From: Megalobrama amblycephala
Taxonomy: Eukaryota > Chordata > Actinopteri > Cypriniformes > Xenocyprididae
Length of the DNA stretch: 64,000 nucleotides
Direction: 5' to 3'
NCBI RefSeq assembly: GCF_018812025.1
Contig: NC_063066.1
Coordinates: 5,818,382-5,882,381 of the forward strand
Shown: positions 45,997-59,900 of the stretch, in pieces
Position numbering within the stretch: position 1 is the stretch's first letter
Layout: each line of letters opens with the position of its first letter
The notes under the pieces: model-generated
The model's database searches: none
What the model was told of the DNA's origin: nothing
Seen by the model: the letters and a program-made list of their open reading frames with translations, nothing else
Made by a program: the position numbers and the translations under genes

Positions 45997-46961
45997 ACAG
46001 CACCCATGCACACCATGGCAACAATCGGTCCATGCTCAGATGCAGAGGACCTGTTGGCTTCCATCCACCTCGAGAGGTATCTGGATCACTTCCGTCAGGC
46101 AGGCTTTCTCCTCGCCCGAGACTTCTGTCATGTGGACAATGTTGCTCTGAACAGGGTGGGAGTCACTGCCACCGGCCACAGGAAGCGTATCCTCAAACTG
46201 GTCGAGCACATTCAGCTGATCTGTCAACATCAAGGGCAAGAGCCCTTGCTAGATCGCTGTAATTCAGAGTCTGCTATTCACGAGGTGACCCCTGTCAATG
46301 TTTCTCCTTCAAGACATCCCGGCACCTCTTTAGAAACCTTACGTAACAGCTCTGCCCCGAATCTTTGTGCACAAGTGAAGCGCTCATTTTCCGAGCGTAG
46401 CACTAGTGTTGTGAAGCCGGTACCAAAACCAAGAACTGTCTTCCACAAGCTAAGAGCAGAGAAATTTTCTTTACCAACACAACACGAAACGCAACCTCGC
46501 CAAAAGTCATCTCAGGATCACCTTCTAATAGTTGCAGAAGATTCATCCTCTACTGCATCCAGTACAGACACTGTTGAAACATCTACTGAATCTAAAAAGG
46601 TCCATTGTGAACCAGGTCTGAGTAATACCACTTCAGCCCTAGAGACTGGTGGACTGTTACCCCCAGTGCCACCTAGGTTAAATCGAGGAATTCCTCCCTC
46701 CACCTTCAGGAGAATGTCGGGCCAGGAGCGTCTCAGCACCCCACCCCTCTGCACCCCACCTGACTCCCCCTCTAGTTATCAGTGCTCTCCCTTCACCAAC
46801 ACACCTGGTTCACCTCCAAGTCCTCCCTGCTCAGGGATAGAGATGGTCTCTAATGAAATCTACTGTGGCACTTTACCAAGCACTCCACGTGTGATTTGGA
46901 GTCATTCTGCACCCGTTCCCCCTCCACGCCAGGAGGTCAGCCCGTCCACTGAAAAACATAG
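45934..46961 (+). CDS. arap3: arap3 exon with start codon: SAM and proline-rich linker
   Basis: The exon includes 81 nt of leader. Coding from 46015 ends in phase 2 at AG|GTAAAC. It holds the SAM domain and most of the low-complexity Ser/Pro linker. Confidence 0.9.
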
Positions 46962-49900
46962 GTAAACTGTTACTTTTTCATTGCAATGACACTGGGTCTC
47001 ATTCACGAAGCATGCGTACGCACAAACGTTACGAACATTTTTACGAACAAATCATGATTCATCAATAATTCTAAAATTTATTTTAAATTTACAAAAAATG
47101 TAGGAACAACTGAAACCACTCGTACACATAAAAATATGACACTCTTGGTAGCCTTATAAACATGATCTTAAATGTATTTTGTCAGGGCTTGACCAAATGC
47201 GGGTGTATTTCAGCAGTGGTCACTCTTTGGCGGGTTGAATATTATATGTAATATACAGTTTTCAGTTGTAGTCTTTTAAAAAGGAATCTGAAATAATAAA
47301 CTAAGTGCAATGTAGTGTTGTCATAAATATAGATTTTTCGATACATACTGATACTGAAATATCTGAAACTCTTCCAATACTCATTTTCTTCAGAAGAGAT
47401 AAACGATACTGCTCTCTCTCTCTCATCTCTCAGACAGTGACTTGACATACAAACCCTCTTCCCCTCACTCACTCGTCTCATTCGCTCCGGATGAATATTG
47501 TTGGTGTTACAGGGCTTGAATTTCGAATGGGATTGCGCGTATTGCGCATAATTAGGGGCCAAGCATCGAAGGTGCGGAGGCACCTATTGTTATTGTTAGA
47601 TTTCTTTTTAATTATTCTTCTTCTTCCGCTCTGGGAGTCTATGGCAGCCCATAGAACTGTATGGTAAAAAGTTGTGAAATTTGGCACACAGTTAGAGGAC
47701 AGTCTGATCTATGTCCATAGCAAATTTGGAGTCTCTATCTCAATCCCTGTAGCGCCACCAGCTGTCCAAAGTTGCGCTCATGTTTATGTTAATAACTTTT
47801 GAACCGTAAGGGCTAGAAACAAAATTCAAATTTTTTTTCCTCTGATTCCTTGGGTCAAGCCGATTGACGTTGTTCTGCCATTTTGAATTTTCTGAAAAAC
47901 CTACTTTTTCGAGCTGTTTCTCCGATTTTCACGAAAATTGAACCAGATCATCTTCAGACCATGCCGACAAAAAGTTATGGAGTCGATTCCTCAAACCGTT
48001 TTCGAAAAACACACAAACGAATTGTACATAGCGCTTGCAAAAATAGACGTAAGGCTGTATCTCCGCAACGCTTTATCATATTCAGACCAAACTTGGTACA
48101 TGTCATCACAAGCATGACCTGAGTCAACATGCAGCGTTTCGGTGCTGCGCCACCTACTGGTGCGGAGATATAAAAAATTGCTTTTTTTGCTTATAACTTC
48201 TGATGGGTTTGTCCAAAAATTATAAGTTTGACATTCAGTTGGATTCGGGGATTCGTTGGATTCGGGGCATCATGCCGAGTCAAAGGATATCCAATTTTTC
48301 CATATCGGCCATTTTGGCCGTTGGCCATTTTGAGTTTTGTGCTAAAATGCTGTAATTTACGAAAGCATAAGCGTATCGTTACGAAACTCGGTATGCGTCT
48401 TTGGCACCATGCCCTGACAATACTCAAAAAGTTTTGGCACAAAAGTTATAACAAAATTTACAAAAATGCTAATAACTTTTGACTACATTAACCGATTGTA
48501 ATGAATCTGGTCTCAGTAGATTCCTTGGGTCATGCTGAGAACATAGATATCAAATTTGCCATAGTCGGCTGAACTTCCTGTCCGCCATATTGTTTTTCTT
48601 TAAAAACCTACTTTTTCGAACTCCTCCTAGATCATTGCTCCGATTTTCACCAAAATTGAACCGTATCATCTTCAGACCATGCCGACAAAAAGTTTTGGAT
48701 TTCAAGTCAATACATCGAACCATTTTCGTACAACGGAGCAACGAATTTGAGGCATGATGCAAAAATGACTCTTGAAGCTGTATCTCTGCAGTGCTTTGAC
48801 ATATTGACACCAAACTTTGCAAGTGTCATTGTCACCTCACTCTGACCATACCACATTAATTTGGTCACAGCTCCACCTATTGGTCGAAAGTGATGAACCA
48901 GTAAATCCACGTTTTTTTTAATCATTTTTCAGCTCTTTTGCCTAAAATGATCTTAATAGGTCTTTAATTGCTCTCTGTTGCAGTTGGTCTGATGCTCACA
49001 GCCATGTTGGCTGGCTTATTGTGCCGTTTTTGTGCTTGGCCCCGTAATTGCTGCTTGCAGCTATATTTTTACTCATTCCTGCAGATTTTGTTCTCACACC
49101 CAAAGTGTGCACACATAAAGCTGCCTCTCAGTACTAAATGTAGTTCTTTTTTGCTTCTTTTGCACATTCTCTCAGGCGAAAACACGTCATTAGAGAGTGC
49201 CATGTTTGCTGGGAGTGACGAAAGAAAAGAGTGTGCAGAATGCCCTTATATGGACATGATTTGGGCATGTTTTATGTAAATTACTTACCTCAGGCACACG
49301 GTCTCTCATTTAGAATACTCCAAATTCATCAACATTAGAATGAGGTTAAAAACAAATTCATGTGTGTATGCACAAATTAGGTTTTCATGAGAATTTCAAA
49401 CGTGCGTATAAATACAAATAGTGTACGCAATTATTAGTGAATGAGACCTATTTCTTTTTACTGAGCATACCAGCATACCATACCATTTACTTTCAAAGAT
49501 TCTGCTGGATTTTGATTCTTATGACTATCCCTCCACAACTAACTACACTTTCTCATCCTATAGCACTTTAGAAAAGTCCAACTCAACTGAAACACCCAAA
49601 AGAACATCTGGTAGGTTTATTAACACACAAAGTTGTATGATTTGCTTACCTTACATGTCTTTTTTTCTGAAAAATGAAAGTGAATGAAGCTATAGAATAG
49701 ATTTGTATGAAAATCTCTCTTTCTCTCTCTCTCTCCCTCTCTCTGTATATATATATTGTTGTTTCAAGCCTTTTTCAAAAACATGGTTCTAGTGTGGGTT
49801 CCTGGCTTGTGTTCGTTCTCAAACCATTCCTCGCATTTCCACTGCAGAAAAGGGGGTTCCGGTGTTGTGCCGAATTGTTTGACCACCAAATTATGTGATC

Positions 49901-52900
49901 AAAGGAGTTGCTGTATTGAGATAATCCTAATCCGAATCCTAATCTTAACCCTACCGTCACTACATTATGTGTACGGTCACATAATTCAGTGGGTCACAAA
50001 ATTTGGTATAATAGACCTTATTCAGAGCAGCGCCATGACGGGTATAAAAGCGAGGCTGTGAGGGATAGACTTACCGTGTTTTCGAGCTGTATAACGCTCC
50101 TAGATCACTTATCATTTTCCACAGCTGGAAAATTATAAGCATGTTGTCTGGAGTTGTCTGAAGTTTCTTGGAAAGATTATTTTACACTGTTTCGTCAGTA
50201 GATCAATCCAAAAACACATTAAATATCAGTACAACCCACTGAAGAGATGTATGTCCATCCCTCACAGCTTCGCTTTCATTCCTGTTAAAAATGTTATAGA
50301 TGCACTGCAAAAAATGTTCTTACTTAGAGTTTTTGTCTTGTTTCTAGTCAAAATATCTTAAAGTTCTTAAATCAAGAAGCATTTTCTTGACAAGTAAAAA
50401 TTATTTTGTTGTTTTCAGGAAAAATAAGTCAAAATTAAGTAAGTTTTTCCTTAAAACAAGCAAAATAATCTGCCAATGGGGTAAGCAAAATAATCTTGTT
50501 TTCAGTTTGGACTAAGATTATTTTGCTTGTTTTAAGAAAAACTTACTTAATTTTGACTTATTTTTCCTGAAAACAAGAAAATAATTTTTACTTGTCAAGA
50601 AAATGCTTCTTGATTTAAGAACTTTAAGATATTTTGACTAAAAACAAGACAAAAACTCTAAGTAAGAACAGCATTTTTGCTGCTGCGAATAAGGTCTATA
50701 CCGGGCCGGAAAGATTGGTTCAACTCCGGCCCTAAAAACTTGTTGGTCTCGAATGGGGAGTGGGGAGCGGAGAAATGCTGATGCTGTCTCGTTGAGCAAT
50801 GTAATAACGTTACACTACGCTGCTCTTTATTTCTAAATATATAAAACTACACACACAGGAGACACTCACCATGCGAGAGAGCGAGTGAATCAACAGTTTC
50901 TGTTTATCACTTAAAGCTGCTGTAGGTAACTTTTGTAAAAAAAATTTTTTTTACATATTTGTTAAACCTGACATTATGTCCTGACAGTAGAATATGAGAC
51001 AGATAATCTGTGAAAAAATCAAGCTCCTCTGGCTCCTCCCAGTGGTCCTATTGCCATTTGCAGAAATACACCGCTCCCGGTAAGAAACAACCAATCAGAG
51101 CCAGGAGGAGTGTCTTAGCAGTGTCAATCAATCAAGCTCGCGTGCGCGCTGATCTCACCCCTCTCATGCACAGCGCCAGCGCATACAGGCTTCAAGATTA
51201 CCGGTGTGCCGCAGCTTTGCTTATGGCGGAAAAACAATCCAAACTGCCAATTCCTCGAGTGGCACCTGCTCATAAAATAAAGATGGGTAAACGGAAAAAG
51301 ACAGATGACGATGATAAAAAAGCCAAAAAGAAAGAATTAGATAGAGCCCGAAATAAAACGAGGGTAAATATCGGAGCGGCTTTTCCGAGGTGGAGGGAGC
51401 TACGTGTCCTGAACGGATTAAAAACCGATGCAGAGTCAGCCACATTTCTGCTTGACAAGTAAGTATCCCTGCTTGATTTGTTTACAACTAAGATAATTTC
51501 AAAACAGGACTGACAAATTATGTATGGCATGGTTTCTTGTAGATTTCAGGGTGGTCCTTTGCATATAACATCGTTTTATTTCGCCATAAGCAAAGCTGCG
51601 GCACACCGGTAATCTTGAATTTGAACGCCTGTACGCGCAGTGCATGAGAGGAGTGTGATCAGCGTGCACGCGAGCTTGATTGAGTGACACTGCTAAGACA
51701 CTCCTCCTGGCTCTGATTGGTTGTTTCTTACCGGGAGCGGTGTATTTCTGCAAATGGCAATAGGACCACTGGGAGGAGCTAGAGGAGCTTGATTTTTTTC
51801 ACAGATTATCTGTCTCATATTCTACTGTCAGGACATAATGTCAGGTTTAACAAATATGTAAAAAATTATTTTTTTACAAAAGTTACCTACTGCAGCTTTA
51901 AAAGGACAGATGAAATTTCCAGCAGTTTATGGGAGCTGCCTTTTTTCTAGAATCACTCTCTTTACTGAGAACAGCAAAACAGAAGTGCCGCAATGCTTGC
52001 ACAAACACCGGGATATGCAATGTTTTTTTTATACTGGTTATAGTCACGTACGTCACCATTCATTCCTCAAGTCTGTGGAAACAAACGGCCAGTTCGCCAT
52101 AGGCTCCAGTTTGCCTGACCGAGAACAGGCTCTGGCTCCAGAACGCAAACTATTCTGGAAGAATGGATTAACATCTCACAGCAAGAACATGTCAATCTGC
52201 TGCAGAGATGCACTATAGTACTTAAAGGGATAGCTCACCCAAAAATGAAAGTACACCATGATTTACCCACCCTCAAGCCGTTCTAGGTGTATATGACTAT
52301 CTTCTTTCAGCCAAACACAATCAGAGTTATATTAAAAAATATCCTGGCTCTTCCAAGCTTTATAATGGGAGAGAATGGAGGATGAGATTTTGAATCCCAA
52401 AAAAGTAGTTAATACTTAAAAGTTAATAAAGGCCTTCTGAAGTGAATCGATGCATTTGTGTAAGAGATATTTTAATCTAAATGTTTTTATCTTATCCTTC
52501 TATTTTCTGTTCAACTGACACAGCATCTGCTGAGGACGAAGATGAAATGATCAACCCGTACTGTGAAACTGTTTTCCACAGCAAGCGACATCATCAACAT
52601 TCAGAGGTGAGAGACTTGAAGAGAGCAAACTTTATTTTAGAGTGAATTTTTACTTGATGTACTCAGATAGGTGTCATTTATTTGTGGTTGAACATGTTTA
52701 GGCCGAGAGGACCAAAACTGAGGAAAAGACTACAAATAAAGAGGATAAAACAAGAGATCATGGGTAAGTTCAAGTATTTCCATGAGAGTTCAAATTGACT
52801 TCTTCCGCAAAAGCCAGCAGAATGTTTGGTATGCTCACAGTGTTATATCCAGCTGTTAATTGCATAGTGATGCCCAAAACATTGCTATCTTGGATAAAGT

Positions 52901-53873
52901 GGAATCAGTATGTTTACTTGTTTGAGCTCTAGTGTCTTCAGAATTTATGAGGTTTAAGTGTTTGGATCTGTGAGTCAAAGATAGATTTTTTTTTTTTTTT
53001 ATGAAAGAGATTAACATTAATGCCTTAAAGGGATACTGACAGTTGGCCAGCCATGGTTTATACTTTAATATGTGTAAAAGATTTTTCTCACACACACCTA
53101 TTTTTTTGCTTCAGAAGACATTGAGTCATCCACTGGTGTCGTGTAGATTACCATCGTGTTCACTTTGCGTGTTCAATTTAGTGTCTAAAAATCCTCATTT
53201 GTGTTCATTTGAAGAAAGTCATATACATCTGGGATAGCATGAAAGTGAGTAAATGATGAGAGAATTTTCATTTTTCGGGTGGAGTATCCCTTTAAGTCAC
53301 GAAGGTGGCTTAGTAAGCATGATTTAGCAAAGCGATATCCGTAATGTGATTAAAACATAAACGAGAATGCTTCAGATAGCTTTAAAGGAACAATTCACCC
53401 GAAAAGGAAAATTCTGTCGTCATTTACACACCCTCATGTCGTTCCAAACCCTATAGCTTACTTTCTTCCGTGAAATGCAAACAGAGCAGTTGCAGCTGAA
53501 TCTCCCAGCTGCTCTTGTCTATAAAATGAAAATGGGGAAGTCCCCATATTACCATATGAATAAAAAAAAAACTGACAAAAAAAAACAAAAAATGAGTCTG
53601 TATGGCTCATGTGCTATATTTCAAATCTTCTGAATATATTATATGATAGCTATAGCTATGTTTGAGGAACAGACTGAAATATTAGTAATTAATCGCAGAT
53701 GAATCGCCTTCGATATGAACGCGATATTGCGTAGCTTGTCAGTGAACTACGGCTCTGTCTATTAAATGCCGCTCCATTTGAAAGCAGGTGATGGCGATTT
53801 CACGGTAATCAGGGAACCGGCTTTACTGACGAAATGCGCGTGACAATCGCATGCGATATATCGCCCAGCCCTA

Positions 53874-53908
<35 letters not shown>

Positions 53909-56900
53909 ATATATTTTTTTTTTCCTCAACAGCAACAATAATTTTATTTTATTTTATTTTATTTTATTTTATTTTATTTTATTTTATTTTATTTTATTTT
54001 ATTTTATTTTATTTTATTTTATTTTATTTATGTTATGTTATGTTATTTTATGTTATTTTATTTTATTTTAAAAAGAGAAATGTCCGGTAAACTTAATTAA
54101 AGACAATCATGTATCTTCAGCATGTTTTGGTTTGTGGACAGAGTTCAATTTACACAGCTGAGGCCCGTGCATTGTTTTTAGCTTTAGAACAAATAGTAAT
54201 AGAACAACAAGGTATTTTTTATATGTACAGACTGTAAATCTTATCTACAAGCATTTGAGCCCCTGAAGACTGAAGATCCTATACTCAGTCAGTATAATAG
54301 GAAAAGTGGACTATTTAAAGAAGCATGGTTTTATTATTGTTTTTTGTTGGATACTGGGCTATATGGGACTGGCTTGGAATGAACTGTAGATAAAGCTGCT
54401 AACGAAGCTCTTCAGCTGAGAGTGACTGAATGTCAAATATCAACATCTGATGTTAAACCCATACTGAGTTTGTATATTTCTAAAGAGTGGCAAAAGGAAT
54501 GGGATGAATGTGGCCATAACAAATTATTATATGAAGTGAAGCCAAAACAATCAAAAACAGATCAAAACAATCAAAAACATGATCAGACTGTATATCGAAT
54601 TGATCACACAAGACTTAATCATGTATATTTATTGAAAGGGGAAGATTTGCCTTTATGTGAGTTTTGTAAGTCTTCCTTGACTACAAAGCATATTTTATCG
54701 TAATGTCTTGCATTAAATGATATTAGGCAAGGTTCTTATTCAGAAAGTATAATAATGGACATTTTTAAAAGACTTCTTCTTGGAAAATATTAAAATTTTC
54801 ATTGAAAATCAAATTGAAATATTTTATATAACTGGTATTATTATTATTGGTATTATTGTTGTTGTTATTTTTTAATTAGTTTTATTTGTTTGTAGAGATA
54901 ATATTGTATACAGTTAATTGAAACATTTTTATTATGAGTATTGTGCATTTTATTACTCTTGAGTCTGCCATGAATATAACCTTTGATGCTAGAATGGCAA
55001 TAATTGATAAATAAATATTTACTGAAAACAAGTCTTAATAAGTAATGCATTTTTGCTTCTCATTATTTAGCTTTTTTAAGGATGTTTACATATTTTTAGT
55101 GGAATATGAACCTGTTTTAAGAGGTTTTTTTTTTTTTTTGCATTGTAATATTAATGTTCAGTGTATATTTATATGTATTTTAAACCTCCTCCTTCTCCCA
55201 CAGGCAGAACAATCACTCGTGGCTCAAGCGTCTTGATTCTCCAGGCTACTGCACTGTGGGTGAACCCACACCAGCCTCACACTCGTTCCCCCTCCCTCAT
55301 AACCTCTGCTCCAATGAAGCAGACGAGGACATCATCTCTCCCTACGCCAGCTTCACCTCGTTGTCCGAGCGGATGGAACCTATCCTCAGCGGCTGGCTGG
55401 ACAAGCTCTCTCCTCAAGGGTACGCCCCATCGGGGCTGCTGCTCTCCTCTCATCTCTGCGTCTCCTGCACGCTCCTCAATGGCTGTTTCTGCTCCCTGTC
55501 TATCCTCTCTGGCCGGTTTGTCATCACTTCACGTGTTGTGTCTCCTGCTGTTTGTTCCTGTCCTCCGCTTGACATCTTCCAGTGTCTAGATTCACTTCCT
55601 CCTTAAACTATTTGCGACACTACAAACAGCACTATATTACATGTGCTCACATGTGACCTTTGTAATGTAGTTGTTTTTCTTTGACATCATATTTGTTCCT
55701 CTATTATAGAAACTATGTGTTCCAGAAACGATATGTGAAGTTTGATGGGAAGAACTTGATGTACTATGGTAGTGAAAAGGTATAATTGCATGTGAACACA
55801 CTCAATGCCATCATGACATAGTATTATTAAGGAATCATATCATACATTTATCAATCAGTATTTTTTCCTTCATCCACTTTTAATCTCAAGGTTTTTACAC
55901 ATACATTACCGTGTAAAAGTGTCATAAGGTCACCAAGTCTGCATTTATTTGATCCAAAATACAGTAAAAATACTTATTTGAAGTAATATACAGTACAGTC
56001 CAAAAGTTTGGAACCACTAAGATTTTTAATGTTTTTAAAAGAAGTTTCGTCTGCTCACCAAGGCTACATTTATTTAATTAAAAATACAGTAAAAAACAGC
56101 AATATTGTGAAATATTATTACAATTTAAAATAACTGTGTACTATTTAAATATATTTGACAAAGTAATTTATTCCTGTGATGCAAAGCTGAATTTTCAGCA
56201 TCATTACTCCAGTCTTCAGTGTCACATGATCCTTCAGAAATCATTCTAATATGCTGATCTGCTGCTCAATAAACATTTATGATTATTTTCAATGTTGAAA
56301 ACAGTTGTGTACTTTGTTTTTCAGGATTCCTTGATGAATAGAAAGTTCAAAAGAACAGCATTTATCTGAAATACAAAGCTTCTGTAGCATTATACACTAC
56401 CGTTCAAAAGTTTGGGCTCAGTAAGAATTTTTTTTTTTTTTTTTTTTTGAAAAGAAATGAAAGAAATGAATACTTTTATTCAGCAAGGATGCATTAAATC
56501 AATCAAAAGTGGCAGTAAATACATTTATAATGTTACAAAAGATTAGATTTCAGATAAACACTGTTCTTTTGAACTTTCTATTCATCAAATAATCCTGAAA
56601 AAAAATATTGTACACAAATATTTTGTACAATTGTACACATTAAATGTTTCTTGAGCAGCAGATCAGCATATTAGAATGATTTCTGAAGGATCATGTGACA
56701 CTGAAGACTGGAGTAATGATGCTGAAAATTCAGCTTTGCCATCACAGGAATAAATTACTTTGTCAAATATATTTAAATAGTACACAGTTATTTTAAATTG
56801 TAATAATATTTCACAATATTACTGTTTTTTACTGTATTTTTAATTAAATAAATGTAGCCTTGGTGAGCAGACGAAACTTCTTTTAAAAACATTAAAAATC

Positions 56901-59900
56901 TTAGTGGTTCCAAACTTTTGGACTGTAATGTAAATCTTTTGTACCATTATAAATTTCTACACTGTGACTTTTGATCAATTTAATGCTTCATCAATGAATA
57001 AAAGTATTAATTTCTTTAAAAAATCTGACCCCAAACTTTGAACGGTAGTGTAATTTTTCCACCCTCTGAATTGCTTTGATATAAATCCAGTCTTTGCATA
57101 CAGGTTTACTGTCAAAAATAGTTTTTAACCGCCCTTACTCCGTTCTGAACATTGAATAGTGAGTTAAACAGCTGAACAACACTGAATGTCTGTTGTTGAC
57201 ATGTGAAGGCCCTTTCACACCAAACACAGAACAGGGAAGCTGAATGAATTGATGACGAATGGTCTATTTACACCAAGAGAGAAACCTATATTCATTGAGA
57301 TGAATGAAAAGCAAATTGCCAGAACAATAGATGGTGCTGATCAACAACCAAATTCACGTGTGTGTTGAACCTTTCAGCTCACCTGGTCAGGGAAAAGTTA
57401 TGTTACACTGTTTAATCATTTATAACTTGCAAGTTGGTTACAATAAATCATTATATTTTGTGTTACAGTACAGCATGCTTTCAGTACAATCAACTGATTC
57501 ATCATTTTATATGACCCCTTTAAGCACTTCATGCTGCCTGAAGACCTTCAGAATATAAACAATTCCTACAGTACATTCCATTGTGTTTTTCTGTAGACGT
57601 CACATATGTTGGTACTCTGTTATTCTTAACACAAATGGTCTCTTTCTCCCAGGATGCTTATCCCAAAGGTGTGATTCCTTTAGCTGCCATACAGATGGCC
57701 CGTGTAGCCAAAGACAATAAATTTGAGGTTGTGACAAGTCACAGGACATTTGTGTTCCGAGCTGATAATGATGGTAAGCGCAGCGATTTTAGCAGATAAC
57801 TTCCTTTTTCTATGAATTTGGCAGATGCTTTTTATGTTGCATTCAAGGTATTCAGTTCATGCATTTCCTGGAAGTCGAACTCATGGCCTTGCTGTTGCTA
57901 ATGCTCTGTTGCTTGAGATACAGAAATACTTGTTTGCAAAAAATATGTTTGGAAATATTCTTGTAATCTTTTTGGTCACACTTTATATTAGGTGTTCTTA
58001 AAGGGTTAGTTCACCCAAAAATGAAAATTATGTCATTAATTACTCACCCTCATGTCGTTCCAAACCCGTAAGACCTCCGTTCATCTTCGGAACACAGTTT
58101 AAGATATTTTAGATTTAGTCCGAGAACTTTCTGTCCCTCCATTGAAAGTGTATGTACGGTAGACTGTCCATGTCCAGAAAGGTAATAAAAACATCATCAA
58201 AGTAGTCCATGTGACATCAGTGGGTTAGTTAGAATTTTTTGAAGCATCAAAAATACATTTTGGTCCAAAAATAACAAAAACTACGACTTTATTCAGCATT
58301 GTCTTCTCTTCCGGAATCCTTTCCATTGAATTGATTCCATTGAATCCTTTCATCTGTCTGTGCTGGTAATGCACTTTTACGTCACCGTGGTTGTTTTTGG
58401 AACGACGTGAGGGTGTCATTACTAACTAACCCTTTAACTACTATGTACTTACATAAAATGACTACAGTGTACTTATTGTATTGCAAAAACACTTTTACTG
58501 CTATTGCGGTGGGATACGGGTAAGGTTAGGGACAGGTTTGGTGGTATGGGTAGGTTTAAGGGTTGGTTAAGGACTAAGGGAAGGGTTAACAGTGTAATAA
58601 TAGATGTAATTACAGAAATGAACTACAGCTCTAATTACATGTATTTTTAAAATTTTAGTACAATGTAAAAACATGTATGTACACAATAAGTGCATTGTAA
58701 TAAATAATACATTTAAAGGAGACCTATAATGACCCTTTTATAAGATGTAATATAAGTCTCTGGTGTCCCCAGAATGTGTCTGTGAAGTTTCAGCTCAAAA
58801 TACCCCACAGATCATTTATTATAGCTTGTCAAATTTGCCCCTGTTTGGGTGTGAGCAAAAACACGACGTGTGTCCCTTTAATATCCATTTTATATCTCCC
58901 TTTGCATTGAACTTTGCAGATGTTGTTTATGCTCAAACAGCAACATTACACACTAACTAAAGTTAAAAAAGTGAAATCATAATCAACCACCCTTTTATAT
59001 GTTAGTACATTGTAGTTAAATACACTTAATATAAAGTGGGACCATCTTTTTTTATGGCTGATATTAATGTAGAATTGGAATGGATTTTTAGAAAAGTGTT
59101 TTACGGCTCATTTGAAATTTAACTGGGGCAAAAGAAACCTTTATGATTCTTTTTATGTCTTGTAGTCCAGAGGAGCAAATGGTGCAGCACGTTGCAGGAG
59201 CGGGTCAAAGAGCAACTGGTTTTTGGCCGTCCACGTTTTGGCCCTGGCAGTCACTGCCAAAAGAGCGGCTTCCTGGAGCTCAAAGGAACCAAGTCAAAGA
59301 TCTACACAGCCATTATAATGGAGCAGATCTGGTTGTACAAGAATGAGCAGGTGATTAGTTAATCACGTTACAGTTAATCGTGTTATAGCCATACTACTCT
59401 AGATTTAGTACCGGTGATTTACTTTACCTCTTTCTTCTCTCAGCGTGACGCAATTTGAGTGTTTTAAAAAGTATTCTGAGCTTCTTATAGCATATGTACA
59501 ATGCATTAAAAAATATTAGCATCATGGTGGTTTGATTACTAATTATTACATTAAGGCTGACCCTTTGTGATATGTGTTTTACAGTGCTTTAAAAATGGGA
59601 TTGGAATTACTGTAATTGAGGCCAGAGGAGCTACAATTCGTGATGGGAAGGGCAAGAGCTTTGATCTCATTACACCTTATAAAACCTTCAGGTAAACACT
59701 CTTTAGAACAGTCACGCTATGCCTCTGTTAAGTAGCTTGTACGTGTTTACCCTCTTAAGTAATTTCCAACACAGCAAAAATATTGTATAATCAGTAATTT
59801 GTCTAGTTTCCATTTAATTTATCTTGCATATGTTTCTTTTTCTTACCCCTTAGTTTAAAACATGAAAAAATCAATTGGCCAATGGGGTTCGCAAAATAAA

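Larger units (their letters stand above)
57974..59042. mobile_element. MITE with ACACTTTATATTA ends hosting two TTAA MITEs
   Basis: GGTCACACTTTATATTAGG at the left and TTAATATAAAGTGGGACC at the right are inverted. Between them lie insertions at 58002-58433 and 58717-58993 and a TAGGTTTAAGGGTTGG-rich part of the host. Confidence 0.6.

Noticed and set aside
46006..46008. ATG at 46006 as the arap3 start
   Set aside because: In frame, but C at -3 is a poor context; ATG 46015 has CACCATGG and gives the N-terminal length expected of ARAP3.
51499..51753. Minus-strand 84-aa frame similar to the N-terminal part of the frame at 51010
   Set aside because: Similarity results from the inverted arms of the TTAA element, which are non-coding up to the inner ATG.
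55420..55606. Extension of arap3 exon 5 to the stop at 55606
   Set aside because: PH1 homology stops at SPQG and resumes at 55710; the extension shows no similarity.
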